This document shows, in pieces, positions 53,439 through 61,690 of a stretch of DNA of 64,000 nucleotides; within the stretch, counting starts at the first letter, position 1; each line of letters begins with the position of its first letter. The position numbers were made by a program, and so were the translations under genes. The notes beneath the pieces were generated by a model. The model did no database searches. It had not been told where the DNA came from and saw nothing but the letters and a program-made list of their open reading frames with translations. Source of the stretch: CAWUIO01 sp963922455 (GTDB taxonomy: Bacteria > Bacteroidota > Bacteroidia > Cytophagales > Microscillaceae); the NCBI GenBank assembly GCA_963922455.1, contig CAWUIO010000018.1, positions 7,170-71,169 of the forward strand, written 5' to 3'.

Positions 53439-54125
53439 ATGGCGTATTATTTTTTGGATGAACAATTATATTTTCCCCCAGTAAGCGATGCCGATGAGTA
53501 CGGAATAGTGGCTATTGGTGGTGATCTATCTATAAATCGCTTACTTCTGGCCTATCAATCGGGTATATTTCCGTGGTTTTCTGAGGCGGAGCCTATCCTC
53601 TGGTGGGCGCCAGACCCACGCTTTGTTTTATACCCTAAGCAGTTGAAAGTCTCTAAAAGCATGAAGCAAATACTTCGCCGGGGACAATTTCGGGTAACGA
53701 TAGATACTCAATTTAGAAAAGTAATACAAAATTGTCAAACCACCCCACGGTCCGGACAAAGCGGTACTTGGATAACGAAGGATATGCAAGAAGCTTATAT
53801 GGCTTTGCATGAATCTGGTTTTGCCCATTCGGTAGAAGTATGGGAGGCAGATAGACTGGTGGGGGGCTTGTATGGCGTCTCTCTGGGCTCTTGCTTTTTT
53901 GGTGAATCTATGTTTTCTCATGTAAGCAATGCCTCCAAGACCGGGTTTATTAGCCTGGTAAAAAAGCTTGAGGAGCTTAATTTTAGTTTAATTGACTGCC
54001 AGGTGCATACCCGCCACCTGGAAAGCCTTGGAGCTGAGCTACTTCCCCGAAATCAGTTTATGCTGGAGTTGAAAGAGGCGCTCAGGCAAAGCACGCATCC
54101 AGGCCCTTGGACCCATTGGTTGTAA
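53439..54125 (+). CDS. aat: Leucyl/phenylalanyl-tRNA-protein transferase
   Basis: A 228-residue transferase that adds Leu or Phe from aminoacyl-tRNA to N-terminal basic residues, marking proteins for ClpAP degradation in the N-end rule pathway. Family blocks: YGIVAIGGDLSINRLLLAYQ, GIFPWFSEAEPILWWAPDPR, SGTWITKDMQEAYMALHE, AHSVEVWEADRLVGGLYGVS and GESMFSHVSNASKTG are all intact. It is divergent from the WD40-caspase gene and stands alone. Confidence 0.96.
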   Translation: MAYYFLDEQLYFPPVSDADEYGIVAIGGDLSINRLLLAYQSGIFPWFSEAEPILWWAPDPRFVLYPKQLKVSKSMKQILRRGQFRVTIDTQFRKVIQNCQTTPRSGQSGTWITKDMQEAYMALHESGFAHSVEVWEADRLVGGLYGVSLGSCFFGESMFSHVSNASKTGFISLVKKLEELNFSLIDCQVHTRHLESLGAELLPRNQFMLELKEALRQSTHPGPWTHWL

Positions 54126-54291
54126 GCCTCGTCAGTTTTAGAGTTTTGGGGGCAAACTAGGATTCCAAATTTTGTGTTGTATTTTTGGTTGGATAGTACA
54201 TCAGCCGTATTGCTTGCAATGCATATGTTGGTGCTATCCTGTCCACAATTTTTCCTGTCTCGGCCTTAGCGAAGGCAATTTGTAAAGCACC

Positions 54292-55953
54292 ATGAAAAAA
54301 CCCATTCTTCTGGTCGTTGACGATGACCCTCAAGTATTAAGGGCCGTCAAGCGTGACCTACAATCCAGATATCGCTCAGAGTACCGAATCTTGGCTACCG
54401 AATCAGCCAAAGAGGCCCTGGAAGCCTTGACAAATTACCGCATAAAAGGCGAAGCCGTAGCCTTATTGTTATCTGACCAACGCATGCCCGAAATGTTGGG
54501 GGTAGAGTTTTTGGAAGAAGCCCGAAAGATTTTTCCAGAGGCGAAGCGAGCTCTTTTGACCGCTTATTCGGATACCGATGCGGCCATTAAAGCCATCAAT
54601 GAGGTACAATTAGACTATTACTTGCTTAAACCCTGGGATCCTCCCGAAGAAAGGCTTTACCCAGTGATTGATGACCTATTGGAAGCCTGGTCTCAGACTT
54701 TCCAACCTGAGTTTGAAGGCATTCGAATCGTCGGTTATCAATGGTCGCCTCGTTCTCACGAAATCAAGGAATTTCTATCGGGCAACCTGAAACCCTACCA
54801 ATGGTTGGATATTGAAAGCAACCAAAAGGCCGAAGAATTACTTGAGTTGGCCCATATAGAACGAAAAGAACTTCCCGCTGTTTTTTTTGAAAATGGAGAG
54901 CATTTGCTCAACCCTCAGTTGAATGAATTGGGAGAAAAGGTGGGTCTAAAGTCCAAGGCCCAAGACAATATGTATGATGTTATCATCATTGGGGCTGGTC
55001 CGGCTGGTCTGGCTGCTTCTGTTTACGGAGGCTCAGAAGGTTTAAAGACATTATTGATTGAGAAAAAAGCCCCCGGAGGGCAAGCCGGGACAAGCTCTCG
55101 GATAGAAAACTACTTGGGGTTTCCTTCTGGTCTTAGTGGCTCAGATTTGGCCCGGAGGGCAATTACCCAAGCCGAACGTTTTGGAATCGAGTTTTTAGCT
55201 CCTCAAGAAGTTAGTAAGATTGAGGTGCAAGACCATTATAAACTCCTCACCTTGGGGGATAAATCTCAGGTCTATACCAAAAGTGTGGTGGTTACTACCG
55301 GAGTGGATTACCGGAAATTAGATGCTCCCAGTTTGGATCAATTTACCGGAGCTGGAGTGTACTATGGAGCGGCTACAACCGAAGCGGCTGCTTGTCGGGA
55401 CCAAGATGTATACATCGTAGGGGGAGGAAACTCGGCTGGGCAAGCGGCTATGTACCTTTCCAAATTTGCCAAAAATGTTTACATAGTGATTCGACGGGAC
55501 GATTTGAGTAGCTCCATGTCTCAATATTTGATTGATCAGATTGATCAAACCCCCAATATTCACCTGATCCCGCGCTGTGAGGTAAAAGAGTGCATGGGAA
55601 GCGAGCACTTAGAAAAAATATGCCTCGAGTTTCGGGATAGCGGCAACCGGGAAGTACGGGAGCTACAAGCCTTGTTCATATTTATCGGGGCCCGTCCGTA
55701 TACCGATTGGATTCCGGAGACCATGCTTAAAAACCAAAGAGGGTTTTTGATTACCGGGAAGGACCTCACTCGGGAAGATAATTTTGGCAAAGTCTGGAAA
55801 TTAAAGCGGGAGCCCTATTTTTTGGAGACTTCCATCCCCGGAATCTTTGCCGCGGGTGATGTGCGAGCCGGGACGATGAACCGAGTGGCCTCGGCCGTAG
55901 GAGAAGGGTCTATGTCTATTAAATTTGTCCACGAATATTTAGCCGAGATATAA
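54292..55953 (+). CDS. Response regulator fused to thioredoxin-reductase-like FAD oxidoreductase
   Basis: A 553-residue three-part protein. Residues 1-130 are a receiver domain: acidic pair LLVVDDDPQ, phospho-acceptor D62 in LSDQRMP, and Lys in YLLKPW. About 140-220 is a small thioredoxin-like fold (RIVGYQWSPRSHEIKEFLSG) without a CxxC. From 228 on is a thioredoxin-reductase-like module with FAD motif IIIGAGPAGLAASVYG, GGQAGTSSRIENYLGFPSG, NADPH motif VGGGNSAGQAAMYLSKFA and AAGDVRAGTMNRVASAVGEG. The usual CxxC is replaced by a TEAAACRD region, with one Cys. Likely phosphorylation-controlled redox enzyme; partner kinase not in the window. A GNAT gene starts right after the stop. Confidence 0.9.
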   Translation: MKKPILLVVDDDPQVLRAVKRDLQSRYRSEYRILATESAKEALEALTNYRIKGEAVALLLSDQRMPEMLGVEFLEEARKIFPEAKRALLTAYSDTDAAIKAINEVQLDYYLLKPWDPPEERLYPVIDDLLEAWSQTFQPEFEGIRIVGYQWSPRSHEIKEFLSGNLKPYQWLDIESNQKAEELLELAHIERKELPAVFFENGEHLLNPQLNELGEKVGLKSKAQDNMYDVIIIGAGPAGLAASVYGGSEGLKTLLIEKKAPGGQAGTSSRIENYLGFPSGLSGSDLARRAITQAERFGIEFLAPQEVSKIEVQDHYKLLTLGDKSQVYTKSVVVTTGVDYRKLDAPSLDQFTGAGVYYGAATTEAAACRDQDVYIVGGGNSAGQAAMYLSKFAKNVYIVIRRDDLSSSMSQYLIDQIDQTPNIHLIPRCEVKECMGSEHLEKICLEFRDSGNREVRELQALFIFIGARPYTDWIPETMLKNQRGFLITGKDLTREDNFGKVWKLKREPYFLETSIPGIFAAGDVRAGTMNRVASAVGEGSMSIKFVHEYLAEI

Positions 55954-56484
55954 ATGATAACCTACCGTGAAGCCCGGGCCAGTGATGTCCGGGCTATTGC
56001 TGCTTTGCACGCGAAAAGTTGGCAGATAGCTTACCGGGGTATTTTGGAAGATGATTTTTTGGCGGGCCCTGTCTTGGATGATCGTCAAGCTGTATGGGAA
56101 AAGCGTTACGCCGAGCCCAATCCCCAGCAGTTTACCCTATTGGCGGAGGAAGAGGGAAAACTCATCGGTTTTGCCTGCACCTTTTTGGATCACGACCCCC
56201 AGTGGGGAGCTATTTTGGATAACCTCCACGTAGATCCCGCGGGGCAAGGCAAGGGAGTAGGTAGGGCATTGATAAAGAAGTCGGCCGCGTGGGTAAAGCA
56301 AGAAGCTCCTGGCTCACCCTTTTTTCTTTGGGTTTTTACCAAGAATGTAAAAGCCACGCGATTGTATCTACACTTGGGCGGTAAAAACGTAGAAGAAAAA
56401 CCTTTGGATGGGCCAGGAGGTTTTTCGCCAGCTTACCGGATGGTTTGGGAAGATCCTCAAGTCTTGGTAGATGAAGCGTCTTGA
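55954..56484 (+). CDS. GNAT-family N-acetyltransferase
   Basis: A 176-residue GCN5-related acetyltransferase. Opening TYREARASDVRAIAALHAKS is typical, and the acetyl-CoA pyrophosphate loop is DPAGQGKGVGRALIKK, followed by LWVFTKNVKATRLYLHLGGK. Its ATG directly follows the TAA of the response-regulator/reductase gene, so the two are probably coupled. Substrate (amine, protein or antibiotic) unknown. Confidence 0.9.
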   Translation: MITYREARASDVRAIAALHAKSWQIAYRGILEDDFLAGPVLDDRQAVWEKRYAEPNPQQFTLLAEEEGKLIGFACTFLDHDPQWGAILDNLHVDPAGQGKGVGRALIKKSAAWVKQEAPGSPFFLWVFTKNVKATRLYLHLGGKNVEEKPLDGPGGFSPAYRMVWEDPQVLVDEAS

Positions 56485-56629
56485 GGGGGGTGTGTTTTTT
56501 GACTTCATTTTCTTAAACACCCTTATTTCAAGTTACTGCCTTGGATTGTGATGCACCATAATGCTAGTAGGCAGTTCTAAGCCCCATGCCAATAGTACCT
56601 CTCACTTCCTAATTTACCCCGCATACCTA
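56485..56629. other. Intergenic stretch behind the GNAT gene
   Basis: Non-coding stretch before structured-repeat copy 11. No terminator or gene identified. Confidence 0.35.
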
Positions 56630-56761
56630 GGCTGAGGGATAGAGCGGCCTGTCTGAGCCCGCCGCTGGTTGGCAGGGGAGCCGGCGAGTAGCGAAAGCCC
56701 GACCCCGGCTGGTACTTAATACGATACCTGCCCCACTCTTCCCTTGCCGGGGGCAGCCCCT
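56630..56761 (-). repeat. Dispersed structured repeat, copy 11
   Basis: Minus-orientation copy in the gap between the GNAT and lipoprotein genes; the only copy whose left end faces a gene start (56952). Closing helix GGCTG/CAGCC; second helix CCCCGGC/GCCGGGG; hairpin after the core CTCGCCG/CGGCGGG. Core and right part match consensus. Confidence 0.9.
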
Positions 56762-56951
56762 GCAGCATAATCTTTGGCAAAAGCCCCTAAAGCCCTGCCT
56801 CCGTGATATTTTCGTGATATCTTTTAACAATTTCTTTCCTTTTGGTTGTCAGCTAGGCGACATACCCTAGAAGCCGTTTTACGGTTATATAGGCGTGCGA
56901 ACAAATAAAGCCGAGAAAGCGGCGCGAATCGATCATACTCTTAATCCTTAA
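56762..56951. other. Upstream region of the lipoprotein/DUF547 operon
   Basis: About 190 bp between structured-repeat copy 11 and the lipoprotein start. Presumed promoter region; no box assigned. Confidence 0.35.
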
Positions 56952-57476
56952 ATGAAAAGCAAGATGAACTCTTTTAAACCTTTGATGCAACTTTTGTTAG
57001 TGAGTGTTTTGACGCTGGCTTGGGCCTGCGATGTAGTCAACCTAGACGTTCCTCCCCAAGATCCGAACGACCAAAACAATGGCCCAGTGGCTTCACCAGT
57101 AACGGGGCCCACAAACACCCCGAGTAGTGAAGCTGACTTTTTAAACTTACTCGTAGGAGACAGTGCCCGCACGTGGCAAGCCAACCAGTTTTCCCTAGAA
57201 GGAATTAGCGGTTTTCAAAACTGCCGACTGGATGACTCCATGACTTTATTGCCCGATGGTACTTTTACCTACGATGGCGGACAAAACAATTGCGGCGGAG
57301 AAGATCAAAGCAGTGCCACCGGAACCTGGACCCTGGATTTTGACAATGCCCGCATCGACTTTACGATGAATGGGGAAAGCTTTGGCGGTACTGTTACAGG
57401 CCTAACCGAAGGCGAGCTGGTTATCACGGGCTCCTACATCGGCTTACAAATCGTAGGCAATTATCAAGTTCTATAA
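56952..57476 (+). CDS. Hypothetical lipoprotein (174 aa)
   Basis: A 174-residue lipoprotein; lipobox LTLAWACDVV (Cys near residue 26). A Pro/Asn/Thr-rich linker (PPQDPNDQNNGPVASPVTGP) follows. The C-terminal 110 residues look like a small beta-barrel of the lipocalin-like type common in Bacteroidota (DSMTLLPDGTFTYDGG, ATGTWTLDFDNARIDFTMNG, EGELVITGSY). It lies 28 bp before a DUF547 gene in the same direction, likely one operon. Function unknown. Confidence 0.75.
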   Translation: MKSKMNSFKPLMQLLLVSVLTLAWACDVVNLDVPPQDPNDQNNGPVASPVTGPTNTPSSEADFLNLLVGDSARTWQANQFSLEGISGFQNCRLDDSMTLLPDGTFTYDGGQNNCGGEDQSSATGTWTLDFDNARIDFTMNGESFGGTVTGLTEGELVITGSYIGLQIVGNYQVL

Positions 57477-57504
57477 AGTACCTGGCTCCTTAGGAAACAA
57501 AATC

Positions 57505-59088
57505 ATGAAAAAATTACTGACTTTACTTCTTCTTAGCGGCATGAGCCTGGCAAGTTTGGCGCAGACTTCCCTAAATGAGTTCCTCGATAAAACGGATGCC
57601 TTACTCAAGGCCCACGTACGCGAGGGACTGGTAGATTACCCCGCTTTGGTGAAAAACCCTAGCAAATTGGAGGCCTTGACCCGCTACATTGCCCAGGCCA
57701 AGCCTCAAGATTGGAACGCAGCCGAGCAAAAAGCATTTTTTATTAATGCCTATAATGTGACCGTGATGAAAGGGATTGTAGACAACTATCCCACGCAGTC
57801 TCCCCAGGCCATCGGAGGCTTTTTTGAAAGTAAAAAATACCCCATAGCCGGAGAAAAGCTAACCCTCAACGAACTGGAAAAGGAAAAACTCCTTAAACCT
57901 ACTCAAGACGCCCGCTTGCATTTTGTGCTGGTTTGTGCCGCCTTGGGCTGCCCTAAAATTGCCCCTTTTGCCTATCGGCCAGATCAATTGGACGCGCAAC
58001 TCGATGAGCAGACTCGCTTGGCCCTCAATGACCCCAACTTTATCCGGGTAGATAGCGAAGCCGGGCAAGCCAAAATTTCGGAAATCTTTACCTGGTACCG
58101 CTCCGATTTTGTGAGCAAAGAGCAGGATGTGCGGGGCTTTATCAACCAGTACCGGGTAGAAGCCATACCCGATAACTTCAAGATAGGAAGCTACACCTAT
58201 GACTGGATGCTCAACTCCGTCATGGGCCCACAGCCTGGCGAACAGGCCAACTTTCCCAATCGTCAGGGGAGCAATATTCAAGTGTTTACCCCCTCGGCCT
58301 TATTTAGCAAGGGGCAGTTTGAAATCAACTTTTTTAATAACCTCTACACCCAAACTGCCGTTCGCGATCAAAGTGGAGACCGGCAAGACTTGGCTACCCG
58401 GCAGTCGTTTATCAATACCATGATCCAGTTTACCTACGGGGTGTCTAAGTCGGCCCGGGTCAATGTGGGTTTTGACCTTTTTCTTAACTCCGCCTCGATT
58501 GCCGATGCCGATCAAGGCCTACTTAGCCACTTTGGGGATGTGCAACAAAGGAAAACGGTGATATCTTATGTGGCTCCAAGGGTGAAATTTGTTCCCTTTC
58601 CCAAGTTGTTTCCTCGTAGCTCCATCCAAACTTCCTTACAAATACCCGTCTCCCCTAACCTGGAAAATCGAGACGGACTCTTCCTTACCCACGACCGCTA
58701 CACCTGGTTGACCCAGTTTTTTACCGACTTCAATATTGGGCCTAAGTTTCAAGTATTTATTGAGGAAGCAATTTTCTACCGCATCAACCGCAATAGCTTG
58801 AACGACCGCAACTTTGTACGCTTCTTTTTAAGTGGTTTTCTAAGTTACTTCCCTACTTCCAAGGTGACGGTTTTTGGTTTTGCCCAATACGCACCCCGCT
58901 ACGAGACCTTAGACAATGGCTTTGATTCGCAATTTGGCCTGTCTCAGTGGTTTACTCAAATCGGGGCCGGGGCCAAATACCAAATCAACAAAAATATTGG
59001 GCTAGAACTCAGCTACGGAAACTTCATCGCCTCTCGACGGGATGGAGCCGGAGATGTCCTCAACTTTGGTATACGCTTTATTAAATAG
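57505..59088 (+). CDS. DUF547 domain protein with C-terminal barrel-like region
   Basis: A 527-residue exported protein. Signal peptide ends near SLAQT. Residues about 25-230 match the DUF547 family (EQKAFFINAYNVTVMKGIVD, RLHFVLVCAALGCPKIAPFA). The remaining 290 residues alternate beta-strand-like segments (QFEINFFNNLYTQ, RVNVGFDLFLNS, KVTVFGFAQYAPRY) and end GDVLNFGIRFIK, suggesting an outer-membrane barrel. This is a fusion of unusual type; roles of DUF547 are unclear. Followed by a terminator. Confidence 0.78.
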   Translation: MKKLLTLLLLSGMSLASLAQTSLNEFLDKTDALLKAHVREGLVDYPALVKNPSKLEALTRYIAQAKPQDWNAAEQKAFFINAYNVTVMKGIVDNYPTQSPQAIGGFFESKKYPIAGEKLTLNELEKEKLLKPTQDARLHFVLVCAALGCPKIAPFAYRPDQLDAQLDEQTRLALNDPNFIRVDSEAGQAKISEIFTWYRSDFVSKEQDVRGFINQYRVEAIPDNFKIGSYTYDWMLNSVMGPQPGEQANFPNRQGSNIQVFTPSALFSKGQFEINFFNNLYTQTAVRDQSGDRQDLATRQSFINTMIQFTYGVSKSARVNVGFDLFLNSASIADADQGLLSHFGDVQQRKTVISYVAPRVKFVPFPKLFPRSSIQTSLQIPVSPNLENRDGLFLTHDRYTWLTQFFTDFNIGPKFQVFIEEAIFYRINRNSLNDRNFVRFFLSGFLSYFPTSKVTVFGFAQYAPRYETLDNGFDSQFGLSQWFTQIGAGAKYQINKNIGLELSYGNFIASRRDGAGDVLNFGIRFIK

Positions 59089-59110
59089 CTCCCTTTATAT
59101 GGTTTGTTCA

Positions 59111-59144
59111 AAAAAGTCCACGGCTGCTGTCGTGGATTTTTTTT
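59111..59144 (+). terminator. Intrinsic terminator of the lipoprotein/DUF547 operon
   Basis: Stem TCCACG (59117-59122) / CGTGGA (59131-59136) flanked by an A-run and a long T-run, 23 bp behind the stop. Confidence 0.88.
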
Positions 59145-59203
59145 AGGCATGCCGCGTATTTTTCTTTCCAGAGAATACCTATCTTGGGAAAAAACAAAGA
59201 CCC

Positions 59204-59560
59204 ATGCCACTAGACCGAATAAGCCTGATTCTTATGGCTACCCTGTATATCTTTGCCGGGGTAAGCCACTTTCGCATCCCTAAATTTTTTATGGCCATTA
59301 CGCCCCCCTGGGTACCCAGGCCAGAATTGGTCAATGTTGTGGTTGGCATTGTGGAGATACTATTAGGCATTTTCTTACTCATCCCCGCCACCCGTATCGC
59401 CGCCGCTTGGGGAGTTATCGTGCTTCTCATCGTAGTTTTCCCGGCCAATGTCTACCATTTTCAAAAAAGCCTCCGCAAAAAACGTAAAGTGACGGCCACT
59501 TTGATCCGCATGCCCATCCAGTTCCTCTTAATTTACTGGGCCTATGGCTTTACGTATTGA
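59204..59560 (+). CDS. DoxX-family membrane protein
   Basis: A 118-residue membrane protein with four hydrophobic segments (ISLILMATLYIFAGVSHF, VNVVVGIVEILLGIFLLIPA, AAWGVIVLLIVVFPANVYHF, PIQFLLIYWAYGFTY). The opening AGVSHF...P and the GxxEIxLG motif in helix 2 are DoxX hallmarks. DoxX-like proteins take part in redox or thiosulfate-linked membrane functions; the exact role is unknown. It lies between a terminator and structured-repeat copy 12, so it has its own promoter. Confidence 0.85.
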   Translation: MPLDRISLILMATLYIFAGVSHFRIPKFFMAITPPWVPRPELVNVVVGIVEILLGIFLLIPATRIAAAWGVIVLLIVVFPANVYHFQKSLRKKRKVTATLIRMPIQFLLIYWAYGFTY

Positions 59561-59598
59561 GAGGAGCGATCAGAGATTAGTGATCAAAGGATGAGGCA

Positions 59599-59731
59599 GG
59601 GGCTGCCCCCGGGTTTGGGAGTTTTGGGCCAGAAAGGGGTATTGCGTGCCCCCGGGGTCGGGCTTTCGCTACTCGCTGCCTTTCCCCGCCGGGCCTCCAC
59701 GAGCTCAAACAGGCCGCTCTATCCCTCAGCC
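59599..59731 (+). repeat. Dispersed structured repeat, copy 12
   Basis: Plus-orientation copy 39 bp behind the DoxX-like gene and about 150 bp upstream of the CHAT gene. Closing helix GGCTG/CAGCC; second helix CCCCGGG/CCCGGGG. Core and right part match consensus. The hairpin after the core is CTCG/CGAG. Confidence 0.92.
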
Positions 59732-59881
59732 AATGGATAAGAAAGAGGGCTTAACTTATTAGCCATACGTTTACTCGAGGCAATGGTCTCCCCCCACTCA
59801 CCAGGTAAAAACCTTTTTTTCTCTTTTATCCTCCCATTTTTTTTGCCATATTTCGCTACAAAGCTGTCCAACTAACAAACT

Positions 59882-61690
59882 ATGTCCGATAAAGCCGTTG
59901 TTTTTTTGGCCTTTGCCCACCAAAGCACAAGCCCCTTAGCCCGACTAAGTGAGGAAGATGAGGCCATCTACGGGCTTCTCCACGCCCGCAGTGTTCAGGA
60001 GGAGCATTTCCACACCCATCGGGATTCCCATGCTGGTTTGGACAGTCTCCGGGAGTATTTGAGCAAGTTCAAAGACCAGGTCATTCTCTTTCACTACGGG
60101 GGGCATGCCAACAGTGAACAACTGTTTTTAAGTTCGGGCGAAGCCCAAGCCTTCGGGATCGCCGAGATGCTGGCCGAGCAAAGTAGGCTCCAGCTGGTCT
60201 TTTTAAACGGCTGCTCCACCCAAGGCCAGGTAAAAAACCTCTTAGACTTGGGAGTACCTGCCGTGATTGCTACCCAATGCCCCATTGAAGATGAGCTGGC
60301 CATGCGGGTAGCCCGGCATTTCTACCATGCGATGAATTTAGGGGCTACCCTGGGGGAAGCCTACAAGGAAGCCGCCGCCTATATCAAAGCCGCTGGTAAA
60401 CCCGTCTTGCCCCAAACTCCCTATGACCGCTTTTTAAAAGGCTACGAACAGGAAAGAGAAAAAAAAGAAGAACCCTGGGGGCTGTACTACCGGGAAGACC
60501 GGGCCGAGGTACTCGATGCCAAACTGCCTACCGCGCCCCGCAAACGACCTACCCGGGATTTTGAGGCCAATACGGTACTCATTGAAGCCCTGTGGAAAGG
60601 GCTTACCACTGGTGATAATGCCCCTTTGGCCTCTATGAAAAAGGAAAAAAAGCTTAAAGTAAAGCGTAAATGCATACTGAGTGAGTTTCCTGCCCCCCTT
60701 GCCGAACAGCTTCGCAAGCTCATGGTACCGATGGGAGAAGAAGGCAAGGGCTTTGATAAGCTCAGTCCTGCCCGCTTGGAACAATTACTTCGTACCTACT
60801 CCGTCTTGATGGAGTTTCTCACCTTTACCCTCTTGGCCCAGATCTGGGAGCGGGACCTCGCTTACCAAAGGGCCCACCGGAAACACCCAGACGAAGCTTT
60901 ACAGAAAGTACAGATCCCCCCAACGACAACTTCCTTACTCCAGGAGTTTTTGCACCTATCTGAGCTAGAGCGTAACACCTACCGCCTGATGCCCCTCATC
61001 CAGGATTTACTGAAGGTGCTGGATGCCCACGAAGAAGCCTACTTTGTAGAAGAATTAAGAGAATTGGGGGAAGGCTTGGGCGAGATGAGCCCCTTCAAAG
61101 GGGCCGCCCTCCAAATGGACTTAATCCGGGAGCGAAGCCTAAAGGCCGGTATAGCCAGGGAAGAAGTAGATGAATTATGCGAGGAAGCCGAGGAGTCCTT
61201 GGCCGAATTATTTGCCCACCTCAACTATCTCACCCGATATACCTTGGCTACGATCAAAAATATTGATGTAGAAAAGTACCGCAATACCCTCCAAGCCCGC
61301 TTCCGGCACAATGTCGTCCGGCTCAAAGACCTGCTGGGAGGGATGGAAGAAGAAGAAGAAACCCTAGACCGTTTTATGGACAATCGTTCGGTACTGCTTC
61401 TCAAATTAGAAGAAGACGAAGAAACCGAAGAAGAAGTAATTACCCGTTTTTTAAATCTCTCCCCCTTCATAATGGACGAAAATGCCTTTGTGCCCGACTC
61501 CGACCTGGCCAAGATCTATTTTTACCATCATTTTGAAGCCCGAGAGGAAGCCTGGTGCTATCGCTACGTCAATAAGCCCAGTGACCCGGTGCTGGAAGTA
61601 CCGGGAGAAATCTTTGAAGTGCTGGAGGAACAGTTTATCGCCTTTGAGCAAACCTTTATTCCCCAAACTGGTAAAAGCGAAGCCCTATGA
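59882..61690 (+). CDS. CHAT-domain protease (caspase-HetF-related)
   Basis: A 602-residue protein. Residues 1-180 form a CHAT caspase-like protease with His75 in LFHYGGHANS and Cys111 in VFLNGCSTQG, so the dyad is intact. The remaining 420 residues are helical, with the conserved-looking LLQEFLHLSELERN and many acidic heptads, and may be a regulatory or sensor region. It has no signal peptide, so it is probably cytoplasmic. It overlaps the STAND ATPase gene by 4 bp (ATGA). CHAT-STAND pairs are linked in the literature to prokaryotic programmed-death and defence architectures; that function is inference here. Start ATG at 59882. Confidence 0.9.
   Translation: MSDKAVVFLAFAHQSTSPLARLSEEDEAIYGLLHARSVQEEHFHTHRDSHAGLDSLREYLSKFKDQVILFHYGGHANSEQLFLSSGEAQAFGIAEMLAEQSRLQLVFLNGCSTQGQVKNLLDLGVPAVIATQCPIEDELAMRVARHFYHAMNLGATLGEAYKEAAAYIKAAGKPVLPQTPYDRFLKGYEQEREKKEEPWGLYYREDRAEVLDAKLPTAPRKRPTRDFEANTVLIEALWKGLTTGDNAPLASMKKEKKLKVKRKCILSEFPAPLAEQLRKLMVPMGEEGKGFDKLSPARLEQLLRTYSVLMEFLTFTLLAQIWERDLAYQRAHRKHPDEALQKVQIPPTTTSLLQEFLHLSELERNTYRLMPLIQDLLKVLDAHEEAYFVEELRELGEGLGEMSPFKGAALQMDLIRERSLKAGIAREEVDELCEEAEESLAELFAHLNYLTRYTLATIKNIDVEKYRNTLQARFRHNVVRLKDLLGGMEEEEETLDRFMDNRSVLLLKLEEDEETEEEVITRFLNLSPFIMDENAFVPDSDLAKIYFYHHFEAREEAWCYRYVNKPSDPVLEVPGEIFEVLEEQFIAFEQTFIPQTGKSEAL

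Noticed and set aside
1297..59731. The 130-bp repeats as IscB-type omega (HEARO) RNAs or group II intron remnants
   Set aside because: Size and mobility would allow an omega-RNA link, but no IscB/TnpB-like gene is in the window and I cannot match the sequence to either family from memory. Left as an open alternative.
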